DNA of 64,000 nt from Oscillospiraceae bacterium (GTDB lineage Bacteria > Bacillota > Clostridia > Oscillospirales > Oscillospiraceae). The stretch covers positions 1 to 64,000 of the forward strand of contig WRMH01000014.1 in NCBI GenBank assembly GCA_009777235.1, in the 5' to 3' direction. Under the pieces are notes generated by a model. It was given only the letters and a program-made list of their open reading frames with translations, was not told the DNA's origin and searched no databases. A program made the position numbers and the translations under genes. Below, piece by piece: positions 43,047 through 51,287 of the stretch; position 1 is the stretch's first letter, and every line of letters starts with the position of its first letter.

Positions 43047-43567
43047 TGGAAGGCTATTTTGGCATAATTTATGACGAAGTCGAAATAAGAACGCTCATAC
43101 TTTTCATTATGCGGCGATTGTCTGAACCCGTCACCTTAGATGTGCTTGCCGAACTTACGATTCGCGATGAAAGCATAAGTTATTTTGACGTCACAGAATG
43201 TATACTAAAACTTGCCCAAACAGGTCATTTATCGCTTAAAGACGAAAAATATTCGCTGACGGCAAAGGGCGTCAGAAACGGTGAAGTTCTCGAAAACAAC
43301 CTGCCCTATGCGGTCAGGCAAAAGGCGGAAGAGGCCGCCGCATATTTAAGCGCGCTTCAAAAACGCGATAAATTGATAAAGACCGGTTACTCCGCCGATG
43401 ATAAAGGCGCATACAAGGTCATGTTGTCTTTGTCGGACGGCATAGGGGATATATTCTCCGCCCAGCTTCTTGCCGCAAATGAAGAACAAGCGGAAAAGCT
43501 GATAAAAGGATTTCGCAAAAACGCGGAAAATATATACCACAGGCTTGTGGAAAGCATTATTTCTTAG
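43046..43567 (+). CDS. DUF4364 family protein
   Basis: The 173-residue protein has the typical family opening GIIYDEVEIRTLILFIMRRL and a winged-helix-like part (SYFDVTECILKLAQTGHLSLKDE). It may be a transcription regulator, but no target is known. The start matches family members, so the unusually short leader is probably real. Confidence 0.85.
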   Translation: MEGYFGIIYDEVEIRTLILFIMRRLSEPVTLDVLAELTIRDESISYFDVTECILKLAQTGHLSLKDEKYSLTAKGVRNGEVLENNLPYAVRQKAEEAAAYLSALQKRDKLIKTGYSADDKGAYKVMLSLSDGIGDIFSAQLLAANEEQAEKLIKGFRKNAENIYHRLVESIIS

Positions 43568-43693
43568 TAAGCCGCCCCGATTTTCACGCTGTCACATTAC
43601 ACCGTTTTTATCTTTTTGCGCCGTCACTATACAATCCATTGCGCGAGGCAATTATATTCAAGCGAAGCTATTTTTTACGCGAGGTCAGAAATT

Positions 43694-44494
43694 ATGCGCA
43701 AATCCGCTTTCATAATACCGATATTTTCAATCTTTGCAGGAGCCGCCGCGTTTTATCTGCGCACAGAAGAGCTGCAAAGCGTGTTTGACCCGCATACGGG
43801 GCTTCCCGCTCGCGGCGCGTTTATTACATCGTCGCTTATTGCCTTGTCGGTATTCTTTTTGCTTGTGCTCGCGATGTTTTCAATAATCGCGGCGATTAGA
43901 TACAGATCGCCAAAAAAAGTCGGCAACGCGTTTGGAATCAGCTCTGTCGCATATCCTCTGATTTTTATTTTACTCGGGGTCATCTGGATTTGCGGGACGT
44001 TTATACATCTTCTCAACCTTATCCGCAGCGAGGCGCTTGATGATATTGGCCTTATATTTTGCGTGGTATCGGTTCTCGCCGCTCTTTGCGTCTCTCTTTG
44101 CGCAATTTACATATATAAAGACCCAAATCGCCGCTCGCCATATGTACTGTGTATTGTGCCGATTGTTTTTATGTGCCTATGGCTTGTTTTACTGTATAGA
44201 GAAAATGCCGCAAACCCGATTTTAATCAGCTATGTATACAGATGTCTCGCAATCGCGGCAGTCGCGCTCGGTTTCTACTACACCTCCGGTTTTATATACG
44301 AGGCGCCTTCGCCGGGTAAGGCAATCGTTGCCTACGGGAGCTCGATCTATTTTTGCATAGTATCTCTTGCCGATAACCTCGGCGTTGGCACCGGGTTGAT
44401 ATTTTGCTCATACATTATTATAAGCGTCATTCATTTGGCGATGCTTTTGCGCCGTCTGACGCCAAAACGTCGAAATGTGCAAAATGACAGTTGA
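43694..44494 (+). CDS. Polytopic membrane protein, unknown
   Basis: The protein has about 266 residues from ATG 43694 and seven or so hydrophobic segments (such as FIIPIFSIFAGAAAFYL and LICVVSVLAALCVSLCAIYI-like stretches). I do not recognise the family. AGGTC precedes the start. It ends 42 bases before tRNA-Leu. Confidence 0.6.
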   Translation: MRKSAFIIPIFSIFAGAAAFYLRTEELQSVFDPHTGLPARGAFITSSLIALSVFFLLVLAMFSIIAAIRYRSPKKVGNAFGISSVAYPLIFILLGVIWICGTFIHLLNLIRSEALDDIGLIFCVVSVLAALCVSLCAIYIYKDPNRRSPYVLCIVPIVFMCLWLVLLYRENAANPILISYVYRCLAIAAVALGFYYTSGFIYEAPSPGKAIVAYGSSIYFCIVSLADNLGVGTGLIFCSYIIISVIHLAMLLRRLTPKRRNVQNDS

Positions 44495-44536
44495 CAAATT
44501 AGCGTATCGTTTATATAATCTACCTCATATCAATAT

Positions 44537-44622
44537 GCGCGAGTGCTGGAATTGGTAGACAGGCATGGTTGAGGGCCATGTATCTTATGGGTGTGGGGGT
44601 TCAAGTCCCCCCTCGCGCACCA
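44537..44622 (+). tRNA. tRNA-Leu (GAG)
   Basis: The acceptor stem is GCGCGAG/CTCGCGC, the anticodon stem-loop is ATGG TTGAGGG CCAT with anticodon GAG, and the variable arm is long, as in class II tRNAs. The T arm is GGGGGTTCAAGTCCCCC. CCA is encoded. A strong hairpin follows. Confidence 0.93.
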
Positions 44623-44648
44623 TATTAGTATCACACTATTGATACAAT

Positions 44649-44681
44649 GAAAATCCCTTGATTTCAAGGGATTTTCGGCTT
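44649..44681 (+). terminator. Terminator hairpin after tRNA-Leu
   Basis: GAAAATCCCTTGA and TCAAGGGATTTTC form a perfect 13-bp stem with a TT loop, followed by GGCTTTTC. A second stem (GGCGGTG, CACCGCC) lies near 44697-44722. Confidence 0.65.
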
Positions 44682-44741
44682 TTCGGGCTCAAAACGGCGG
44701 TGGATTATTCACCGCCATTGCCCTGACATTAGATTTTTTCG

Positions 44742-44834
44742 ACGAGCGGTTTCAAACAATTTCACGATGGGTAGGCAACGTGAAAAGGTGTAACCGCATG
44801 AAATAGCGGTTTCATACTTTTTCACGAAAGGTAG
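44742..44834 (+). promoter_or_regulatory. Paired repeats upstream of the AbiE operon
   Basis: Two direct copies of a ~28-base unit, sharing GCGGTTTCA, TTTCACGA and GGTAG, lie at about 44744-44772 and 44805-44833, 61 bases apart. AbiEi antitoxins are known to repress their own promoter through repeats, so these are likely operators. The rest of the gap to 44959 shows nothing else I can support. Confidence 0.55.
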
Positions 44835-44959
44835 CAGAATCATAATCGAGGAAGCGGAAAACCGTGACTACGGCTTTTTTCGTCAAAAAACAAAACCGAA
44901 ACTTCTTTACTTTCACGCCTATATCGGTTACAATATGAGCGTGAAAGTAAGGTGATGGC

Positions 44960-45553
44960 ATGAACAGTAAGGAAAAGCTAAACTTCCTGCTACAAGAAAA
45001 TAGAGGATACTTGAAAACATCAGATGCTGTATCAGCAGGCGTATCAAGAACAGTTCTTGCTGATTTCGTGTGCGAGAATGGGCTTGAGCGTGTTGCACAC
45101 GGATTGTATATGTCACAGGATGCATGGGAGGACGGTATGTTCGTCATTCAGGCACGATACCCGAAAGCGGTGTTCTCCCATGAAACTGCACTTTACCTCC
45201 TAAACCTCGCAAACCGTGAACCTATACCATTTTCGGTCACGTTGAAAACGAGGACAAATACGACGGGGCTGTCTAAGCAGGGAGTCAAGGTTTATACGAT
45301 TAAAGAGGAGCTTTTTGATGAAGGCATCATTGAAGTCACAACTCAAGCAGGACACATGGTAAGAGCATATAACGCCGAGCGGACAATCTGCGACTTGTTC
45401 CGTAGCCGCCGAAATATTGAAATTCAAGACCTACAGACGGCGGTTAAAGAATATGTCCGCCTAAAAGAGAAAAATATTCCGCTGCTTATGCGTTACGCTC
45501 AAAAACTCTCGGTAGAAAAAATCGCTCGGCAGTATTTGGAGGTGCTTTTATGA
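44960..45553 (+). CDS. abiEi: AbiEi antitoxin (type IV toxin-antitoxin)
   Basis: The 197-residue protein has an N-terminal winged helix (ENRGYLKTSDAVSAGVSRTVLADFV, ERVAHGLYMSQDAWED) and the C-terminal AbiEi_4-like domain (RTICDLFRSRRNIEIQDLQTAVKEYV). It represses the operon and counters AbiEii. AAGGTGATG lies before ATG 44960. It overlaps abiEii by 4 bases. It is the first gene downstream of tRNA-Leu. Confidence 0.92.
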   Translation: MNSKEKLNFLLQENRGYLKTSDAVSAGVSRTVLADFVCENGLERVAHGLYMSQDAWEDGMFVIQARYPKAVFSHETALYLLNLANREPIPFSVTLKTRTNTTGLSKQGVKVYTIKEELFDEGIIEVTTQAGHMVRAYNAERTICDLFRSRRNIEIQDLQTAVKEYVRLKEKNIPLLMRYAQKLSVEKIARQYLEVLL

Positions 45554-46392
45554 TGATACGCACATCAAGGCAATTAAAAGCCCTCGTCAGGAATATCTCA
45601 AAAGGCGACAGCGCGAAAGCGCAGACAATTATTCGCAACTACGCGATGGAGCGTTTTCTTGAGCGGCTTTCGTTTTCACAATACAAAAACAATTTAATTC
45701 TGAAAGGCGGGGCGTTGGTCGCCGCCATGGTTGGGCTGGACAACCGTTCTACAATGGATATGGACGCAACGCTCAAGAATCTGCCGTTAAGCGAGGAAAA
45801 CGCAAGGGAAATAGTCGGCGAAATCATCGGCATACAGCTTGATGATGCAATGACATTTGAACTCAAAAGCGTAGCCCCAATTATGGATGAAGCTGATTAT
45901 CCGGGTATTCGCATAGTACTCGATGCAACGCTTGAGAGTATGCGGACACCGTTGAAAATCGACTTTTCCACAGATGATGTGATAACGCCTCGCGAAGTGT
46001 CATACTCATTTCGTCTGCTCTTTGAGGAACGCTCGATATCCATACTCGCGTATAATTTAGAAACGGTGTTGGCTGAGAAAATCGAAACGCTCCTCGCCAG
46101 AGGTACTGCAAATTCTCGAATGAGGGACTACTACGACCTCTATGCGCTTACCTGTTTGCAGCCGCATGACATTAACAATGCCACCCTCAAGGATGCGTTT
46201 GCTAACACAGCCAAAAAGCGCGGTTCCATTGCATTGTTGCAGGATTCAGATTTAATATTGAAAGAAATATCGGAAAGTAAGGCACTCGTTGACCTTTGGC
46301 AAAACTATCAACGTAAGTTTGATTATGCAAAGGACATTGTTTGGGATGATGTGATGGAATCTGTCAGGGGGTTGCTTAAAATCTTAAAGTGA
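45550..46392 (+). CDS. abiEii: AbiEii nucleotidyltransferase toxin
   Basis: The 280-residue protein has LILKGGALVAAMVGLDNRSTMDMDATLKN (the GG...D-D-D nucleotidyltransferase core), YNLETVLAEKIETLLARG with the EK pair, and RMRDYYDLYAL. The family blocks growth, apparently by modifying RNA, giving abortive infection. It appears intact, unlike the AbiE-like toxin at 24640-25354. It ends 8 bases from the convergent recombinase gene. Confidence 0.92.
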   Translation: MMIRTSRQLKALVRNISKGDSAKAQTIIRNYAMERFLERLSFSQYKNNLILKGGALVAAMVGLDNRSTMDMDATLKNLPLSEENAREIVGEIIGIQLDDAMTFELKSVAPIMDEADYPGIRIVLDATLESMRTPLKIDFSTDDVITPREVSYSFRLLFEERSISILAYNLETVLAEKIETLLARGTANSRMRDYYDLYALTCLQPHDINNATLKDAFANTAKKRGSIALLQDSDLILKEISESKALVDLWQNYQRKFDYAKDIVWDDVMESVRGLLKILK

Positions 46393-46400
46393 AGAAATCA

Positions 46401-47405
46401 TTAGTTTGATGAATTTCCCAACTCTGTCTTAAATGCATCCCTCTTTTGACTGTATCGGGTTGATTTTCTCTTTGCGCCATGCTCGGTAACATCTATGTTG
46501 CTTCTTCGCGCTTTTTCCGTTTGAACGGCGTTAAAGGTCTCTTTTGAGATAATCGCCGGATGGTTTGAAACGCACATATACCGGTCGGCTTCGCCATTGT
46601 TCTTTTTTCGCTTTTTGATTTTTTCGGGCGATAGCTGAATTGTGGAATAAGATTTGAAAAGAATAACATCGCCACAATATTTCTCGTTTGAAAGCAACTT
46701 ATCCAAAGTGTTTTTGCTCCATTTTTCTTTTCCGGTAGCTGTCTTTACGCCACCCGATTCCAACTTTCGTATGACCCCGACAAGGCTCTCACCGCTGAGA
46801 TACATTTCGAATATAGAGCGTACAATCGTGGCCTCATCATCGTTAATCTGTAAATCACCATTTCTATCAGTATAATATCCAAAGCATCTGCGTTTGTATA
46901 GCCCCGAAGAGCCGTTTTTCGCCCTCATCACAAGCCCTCTCTTGGTGTTGGCGCTTCGAGATTCGTTTTCAGCTTGGGCGTATGCTTCTATAATAGTGGT
47001 GATAAACTCGCTGTCGGCTTCGACCGTGGAAATCATTTCTTCATCAAATAGAACAGCAATACCCAGTTCCCGTAGTTCTCTGATGGCAGTTAACAATTCA
47101 ACGGTATCGCGCCCAAAACGGCTGATACTACGGGTAATCACTAAATCAATTTCACCATTGCGGCAATCCTTCATGAGTCGTAAAAATTCCGGGCGAGAAG
47201 AAATTGTTTCAGCAGATTTTATGTCGATGTAGATGTCCGTCAGATACCATCCCGGATAATTCATTACAGCTCGAGTAAAATACGAAACCTGATTAGCAAG
47301 GCTTGCCAACTGTTCTTCGTGTTTTGAACTGACCCTGCAATATATGCCCACACGCTTCATAGTCGGGAGCGTGGGTCTCGGTTGGATTTGTGTGACAATT
47401 GGCAA
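46401..47405 (-). CDS. Serine site-specific recombinase
   Basis: The 334-residue protein has the resolvase domain (RVGIYCRVSSKHEEQL with catalytic Ser, DLVITRSISRFGRDTVELL), the recombinase domain (KRRCFGYYTDRNGDLQI, DDEATIVRSIFEMYLSG) and a short C terminus. It lacks the long zinc-ribbon and coiled coil of large phage integrases, so it may be a shortened transposon or island recombinase. It would cut at an attachment site usually near its own gene, possibly in 47406-47575. Confidence 0.9.
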   Translation of the reverse strand: MPIVTQIQPRPTLPTMKRVGIYCRVSSKHEEQLASLANQVSYFTRAVMNYPGWYLTDIYIDIKSAETISSRPEFLRLMKDCRNGEIDLVITRSISRFGRDTVELLTAIRELRELGIAVLFDEEMISTVEADSEFITTIIEAYAQAENESRSANTKRGLVMRAKNGSSGLYKRRCFGYYTDRNGDLQINDDEATIVRSIFEMYLSGESLVGVIRKLESGGVKTATGKEKWSKNTLDKLLSNEKYCGDVILFKSYSTIQLSPEKIKKRKKNNGEADRYMCVSNHPAIISKETFNAVQTEKARRSNIDVTEHGAKRKSTRYSQKRDAFKTELGNSSN

Positions 47406-47575
47406 AACGGTTCTCTCCTACATTCTTTGATGCTGAAAGTATTATAGCTTATAAATGTGTATATGTCGATATTCAATTAGTCCACTAAATTGTGATTTGT
47501 GTCAATATGTGCAGTTATTATTTATGGTTTGACAACTCTGTAATTTAAATGATTTGTGGGTTTGTGTCCCCTTAA

Positions 47576-48103
47576 AAATGTGTTAGTCCTAACATCGCAA
47601 TAATTAAAACAGACACAAATGTCGTCGAATTCGGTGTATTAAAGAATTGCGGGGCTATCGCACCATACTTGATTGATTTTGTTGATGAGAATTTGCCGAT
47701 AAGCGTTTCAAGCACGGACATAAAAAGTGGGATAATATCATGCGGTTGTGTAACGGGCAAACCTGTACACATAAAAGATGAAGGAAAAGACTCTCTCAAT
47801 GCACATTTCTATAATCTATCAGAAGTAGATGGAATCGCACAATCTGACGAAAAAGTTGTGTTCTTCTGTAAAAATCCAGAACTTGTTTTGCTGGATTTGT
47901 TGGACAAGTATAATCCCAAAAACATCGGATTTGTATTTGAAAATTGTGCAATGGGTGCACATTTAGCGGTAGTTCTCCGCGAAAAGGGTGTCCCTGCGAT
48001 AAAAGTGCCGTTGTCATCGTGGGGAACATCTCAACATGAAATCTGCACCATCGATGCAAAAACACCTAATATATCACAAAAGGAGCGATTGAAATATGAG
48101 TAA
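47576..48103 (+). pseudogene. Unknown gene without a usable start, possibly 5'-truncated
   Basis: The coding frame (VSPNIAIIKTDTNVVEFGVL, KNCGAIAPYLIDFVDENLP, continuing to the stop at 48103) is clearly real for about 175 residues. Upstream it meets a TAA at 47573-47575. An in-frame ATG at 47549 lies before that stop. The first possible start inside is TTG 47669, which would lose conserved-looking sequence. The gene overlaps the DHH gene by 8 bases. I do not recognise the family. Confidence 0.5.
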
Positions 48104-49022
48104 ATATCACGCCAATATTGTAACGTCATATCCTAACCCGGACACGGATGGAGTCGCGTGTTCAATTGCGATGGCAAATCTTTTATCTTCACAAAAGGAG
48201 GAATGGATTCCTGTTGTTTTAGGTTCAATAGGAGACGAAACATCATTTGTCCTTAAGCATTTAGGGCTAACACCGCCGGATTCGGATGCGTTTTTGAGTG
48301 GAACTGAAAAAATCACACTTGTCGACACTCACCACAAAGCGCAATTACCGCCCGACTTCCCATTTGACAAGGTCGTATCCATCGTTGACCACCACCCTAA
48401 TGGCAATGAGGATTTATTTTCAAATGCAACCATCGTCAACGAAAAGGTCGGTGCTGCGGCAAGCCTTGTTGCTCAAATGCATTTTGAAAGAAAAAGAATC
48501 GACAAGCCCATATTGGCACTGTTAGGATTTGCTATATTGTCAAATACTCTCAATTTTTCCGCGCCGTCAACCACAGAATTTGACAGGAATATGTTTAATG
48601 AGATAATAGGCATTGTTCCCATTTCAGATGACTTGATTGACGAAATGCTGGAACAAAGAAGTCTCGTGCTTAAGAGAGATATGTATACGGCACTATGTTC
48701 AGACTTTAAGGTTTTTGATACGAAGTCCGGCGAAGTTGGGATTTCTCAAATTGAAGCCTATAACCTTGAGGCACTCATTGACATTCCGCAAACCATAGCT
48801 GCGTTACAGTGCATTGCCGCAGAAAAGCAACTTACGTTCTGCCTGTTTAATGGTGCTGACATTAAATCCAAAAGAAGCATTGTTCTCGGAGTGAACGATG
48901 AGTCAAAAAAATTGTTGTGTTCGATATTCCAATTAGAGCAATATGAAGAACCGCAAATATTTGATAGAATATTGCTACGAAAAACAGACTTCATACCCCA
49001 GTTAAATATGGAGATGATTTAA
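48096..49022 (+). CDS. DHH-DHHA2 phosphoesterase (Mn-dependent pyrophosphatase-like)
   Basis: The 308-residue protein shows the DHH motifs YPNPDTDGVACSIAMA, LVDTHHKAQL and VSIVDHHPNG, and a DHHA2 C terminus (LLRKTDFIPQL in place of the usual SRKKQ signature). It resembles family II inorganic pyrophosphatases but could cleave another phosphate compound. It overlaps the unknown gene before it and the cysteine desulfurase after it, so the three form one transcript. Confidence 0.85.
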   Translation: MSKYHANIVTSYPNPDTDGVACSIAMANLLSSQKEEWIPVVLGSIGDETSFVLKHLGLTPPDSDAFLSGTEKITLVDTHHKAQLPPDFPFDKVVSIVDHHPNGNEDLFSNATIVNEKVGAAASLVAQMHFERKRIDKPILALLGFAILSNTLNFSAPSTTEFDRNMFNEIIGIVPISDDLIDEMLEQRSLVLKRDMYTALCSDFKVFDTKSGEVGISQIEAYNLEALIDIPQTIAALQCIAAEKQLTFCLFNGADIKSKRSIVLGVNDESKKLLCSIFQLEQYEEPQIFDRILLRKTDFIPQLNMEMI

Positions 49023-50173
49023 TGATATATTTAGACAATGCCGCTACCACAAGGATAAGCGACGAAGTCTTGTCTGCCATGATGCCATATCTGACAGACA
49101 AGTACGGCAATGCTTCTTCATCACACACGTTTGGTCGGGGCATTGCAGGAACAATTGATAGTGCGCGGACGATTGTAGCCGAATGCATTAAGGCACAAGT
49201 CGATGAGATATTTTTTACAAGTAGCGGCAGTGAAAGTGATAACTGGGCTATCCGTTCGTTAGCATACGCAGGCTTGGTAAACGGGAAAAGAAAAATTGTG
49301 TCTTCTGCATTTGAACACCACGCTGTAATACGCACACTTGAACTTCTGCAAAAGGAAAGCTTCGAAATAATTCTCTTGCCAGTTTATGAAAACGGGGTTG
49401 TTGTTGTGTCTGACTTAGAGCGAGTATTGAATGAATCGGCAGACGATGTCGCTTTTGTGACAATTATGCACGTTAACAATGAAATCGGCACAATTCAGCC
49501 AATTGAAGAAATTGGGCTTGTGTGTAATGAATATGGAGTGCCGTTCCATACCGACGCAGTTCAGTCAATAGGAAACGTAGAGATTGATGTCCAAAAGCAA
49601 AGGATGGGATTGATGTCTCTTTCGGGTCATAAAATTCACGCACCAAAGGGCATCGGAATTCTTTACGCAAAAAAAGAATTTGAACTTACGCCACTCATTA
49701 TAGGCGGAAAGCAAGAACGCGGTTATCGAGCTGGCACCGAAAATGTTATGGCAATCATTGGCGTAGCTAAGGCTATTCAGATAGCCACAACGAGCATCTT
49801 GCCAAAGAACGAAAAACTAAGAAAACTGGCAAAAAAGATAATGGAGAACTTTGATAAAATTGAGAAATCCAAACTTAATGGCGATAGGGAAAAACGCATT
49901 GGTGGGATTGTCAACTATTCGTTTGAAGGCATTGTCGGTGATATGCTTGTAAATACGCTTGACTGTCAAGGAATATATGTTTCGAATGGGTCAGCTTGCG
50001 CATCGGATTCATTGGACGCCTCGCACGTATTATTATCACTTGGTCTTTCCCGTGAAATGGCTCTCGCCAATTTGCGGATTTCAATGTCGGAATATACGAC
50101 GGAAGACGAAATTGACAAATTGATTAACGCTGTGCCTGTTGTCGTTGAAGGATTGCGCTCTATGGGAAATTGA
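49022..50173 (+). CDS. Cysteine desulfurase (NifS/IscS family)
   Basis: The 383-residue PLP enzyme has MIYLDNAATTRISDEVLSAM, SSGSESDNWAI, FHTDAVQSIG, LSGHKIHAPKGIG (PLP lysine) and the sulfur-carrying loop SNGSACASDSLDASHVLL. It takes sulfur from cysteine. It is not beside iscU or tRNA-thiolation genes. Its placement in a defence island suggests a special sulfur use, as in DNA phosphorothioation, but no dnd or ssp gene is visible. Its stop overlaps a TTG-initiated small ORF. Confidence 0.92.
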   Translation: MIYLDNAATTRISDEVLSAMMPYLTDKYGNASSSHTFGRGIAGTIDSARTIVAECIKAQVDEIFFTSSGSESDNWAIRSLAYAGLVNGKRKIVSSAFEHHAVIRTLELLQKESFEIILLPVYENGVVVVSDLERVLNESADDVAFVTIMHVNNEIGTIQPIEEIGLVCNEYGVPFHTDAVQSIGNVEIDVQKQRMGLMSLSGHKIHAPKGIGILYAKKEFELTPLIIGGKQERGYRAGTENVMAIIGVAKAIQIATTSILPKNEKLRKLAKKIMENFDKIEKSKLNGDREKRIGGIVNYSFEGIVGDMLVNTLDCQGIYVSNGSACASDSLDASHVLLSLGLSREMALANLRISMSEYTTEDEIDKLINAVPVVVEGLRSMGN

Positions 50174-50310
50174 AAAAAACGACACAAAGGAACAAGACGT
50201 TTTTGGTAGAAAAAATATGCTGTGGTTTTCTTGACAACTTTATCACACAGTCAGAGAACAACAATCAAATCATCGGCAATGTCGGAACGCTGATAATAAA
50301 CAACGATTAA
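50170..50310 (+). CDS. 46-residue ORF ending in an Asn/Gln/Ile-rich segment
   Basis: TTG 50170 overlaps the desulfurase stop (TTGA). The product begins MKKTTQRNKTFLVEKICCGF and ends ITQSENNNQIIGNVGTLIIN ND. The ending resembles the N-terminal segments of the next two proteins (QTGDKNTQIA...). The short ORF could be a free amyloid-like peptide, or the tail of a lost longer gene. Start and expression are uncertain. Confidence 0.4.
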   Translation: MKKTTQRNKTFLVEKICCGFLDNFITQSENNNQIIGNVGTLIINND

Positions 50311-50322
50311 GGGGGACGCGGA

Positions 50323-51273
50323 ATGAAAACTGAACTTCAGCCAATCGAGGCGGCGAACTTGCCAAATGCCATTCTTCCTCCGTTGTCGCAGACTGGGGAC
50401 AAGAATACACAGATAGCCCAAGCAGAAGTCGTAAACATTTACAACAACACAGAACTGCAAATAAACACAGATGTGCAGCCAAGTCTCAATTTTGGGTTTG
50501 GCGTTTCTTTTGCCGCTAAGAACATCAAAATTGACGTAATCACCGAAGATGGGATCAGACGAGCGTTTGAGGGAGATTATTGTATCTGTGAAGCAGATGA
50601 ATGGACAACTGAAACAAAAAACCAAATAATGAAATGGTATGTACAGGGACAAAAAGAACCGTTTATGGTTCTCGTTGAAGATAAACGCATCGCCCACATA
50701 AAATCGTTGCTTGCCGATATCGAAGAAAAGTTAGCCGTAAATGAAGAACTTATTCTCGAAGAACAAATACGCTATAACAACTTAGGCATATTAATCCAGG
50801 CGGTTGATTCAGAGCGTCGTGCTAAAGAAAAAGCCATCACGGTTTATTTGAAGGATAGACTCTTCCAAGCGTATTGCCATGTTGGATTTTATACCGACTT
50901 GCTCGATATGATAGGAGAGATTCTAAATTTTCCTTATAGACGGGGTGGTAGTCGAGGTGCTGAATACCGTGAAATGTTTAAATCATTTGATGTATATACC
51001 TCGACCGTGAAGAAGGAATATCGAGGACAATTTGTGGTCGACTTGCTTGTCGCAGATGTCAAGGATGCATTCAACAGAGACGCTCTTCTTCAATTTCCGG
51101 GTAGCTTCGTCTGTGATTGGGGTCTTGAAATGGCAAAGAAAATAGCGGTACAATACTATGTCCAGTATATAGGACGTCAAATAATAGACCATGAACGCCC
51201 AATTTTAGAAACCGATGAATATCTTAACGATTCGAATACGAGCATCGAGAGTTGGCGTATAGGTCCGCATTGA
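50323..51273 (+). CDS. NACHT-associated protein with shared N-terminal motif
   Basis: The protein has 316 residues. The first 40 (PIEAANLPNAILPPLSQTGD, KNTQIAQAEVV) nearly repeat the start of the downstream NACHT protein. The remaining part (EDKRIAHIKSLLADIEEKLA, YRRGGSRGAEYREMFKSFDV, VYTSTVKKEYRGQFVVDLLV) is a soluble helical domain that I cannot name. An effector or adaptor that joins the NACHT protein through the common segment is a reasonable guess. GGGGGACG precedes ATG 50323. Confidence 0.7.
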   Translation: MKTELQPIEAANLPNAILPPLSQTGDKNTQIAQAEVVNIYNNTELQINTDVQPSLNFGFGVSFAAKNIKIDVITEDGIRRAFEGDYCICEADEWTTETKNQIMKWYVQGQKEPFMVLVEDKRIAHIKSLLADIEEKLAVNEELILEEQIRYNNLGILIQAVDSERRAKEKAITVYLKDRLFQAYCHVGFYTDLLDMIGEILNFPYRRGGSRGAEYREMFKSFDVYTSTVKKEYRGQFVVDLLVADVKDAFNRDALLQFPGSFVCDWGLEMAKKIAVQYYVQYIGRQIIDHERPILETDEYLNDSNTSIESWRIGPH

Positions 51274-51287
51274 GGAGGGATCACAGA

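Noticed and set aside
47549-47700. Stop-codon readthrough or recoding at TAA 47573
   Set aside because: There is no stem-loop or slippery sequence that I can see, and TAA is not a usual recoding signal. Truncation is simpler.
49022-50173. DNA phosphorothioation (Dnd/Ssp) system
   Set aside because: A cysteine desulfurase is present but no DndB-E or SspB-D homologue lies in the window.
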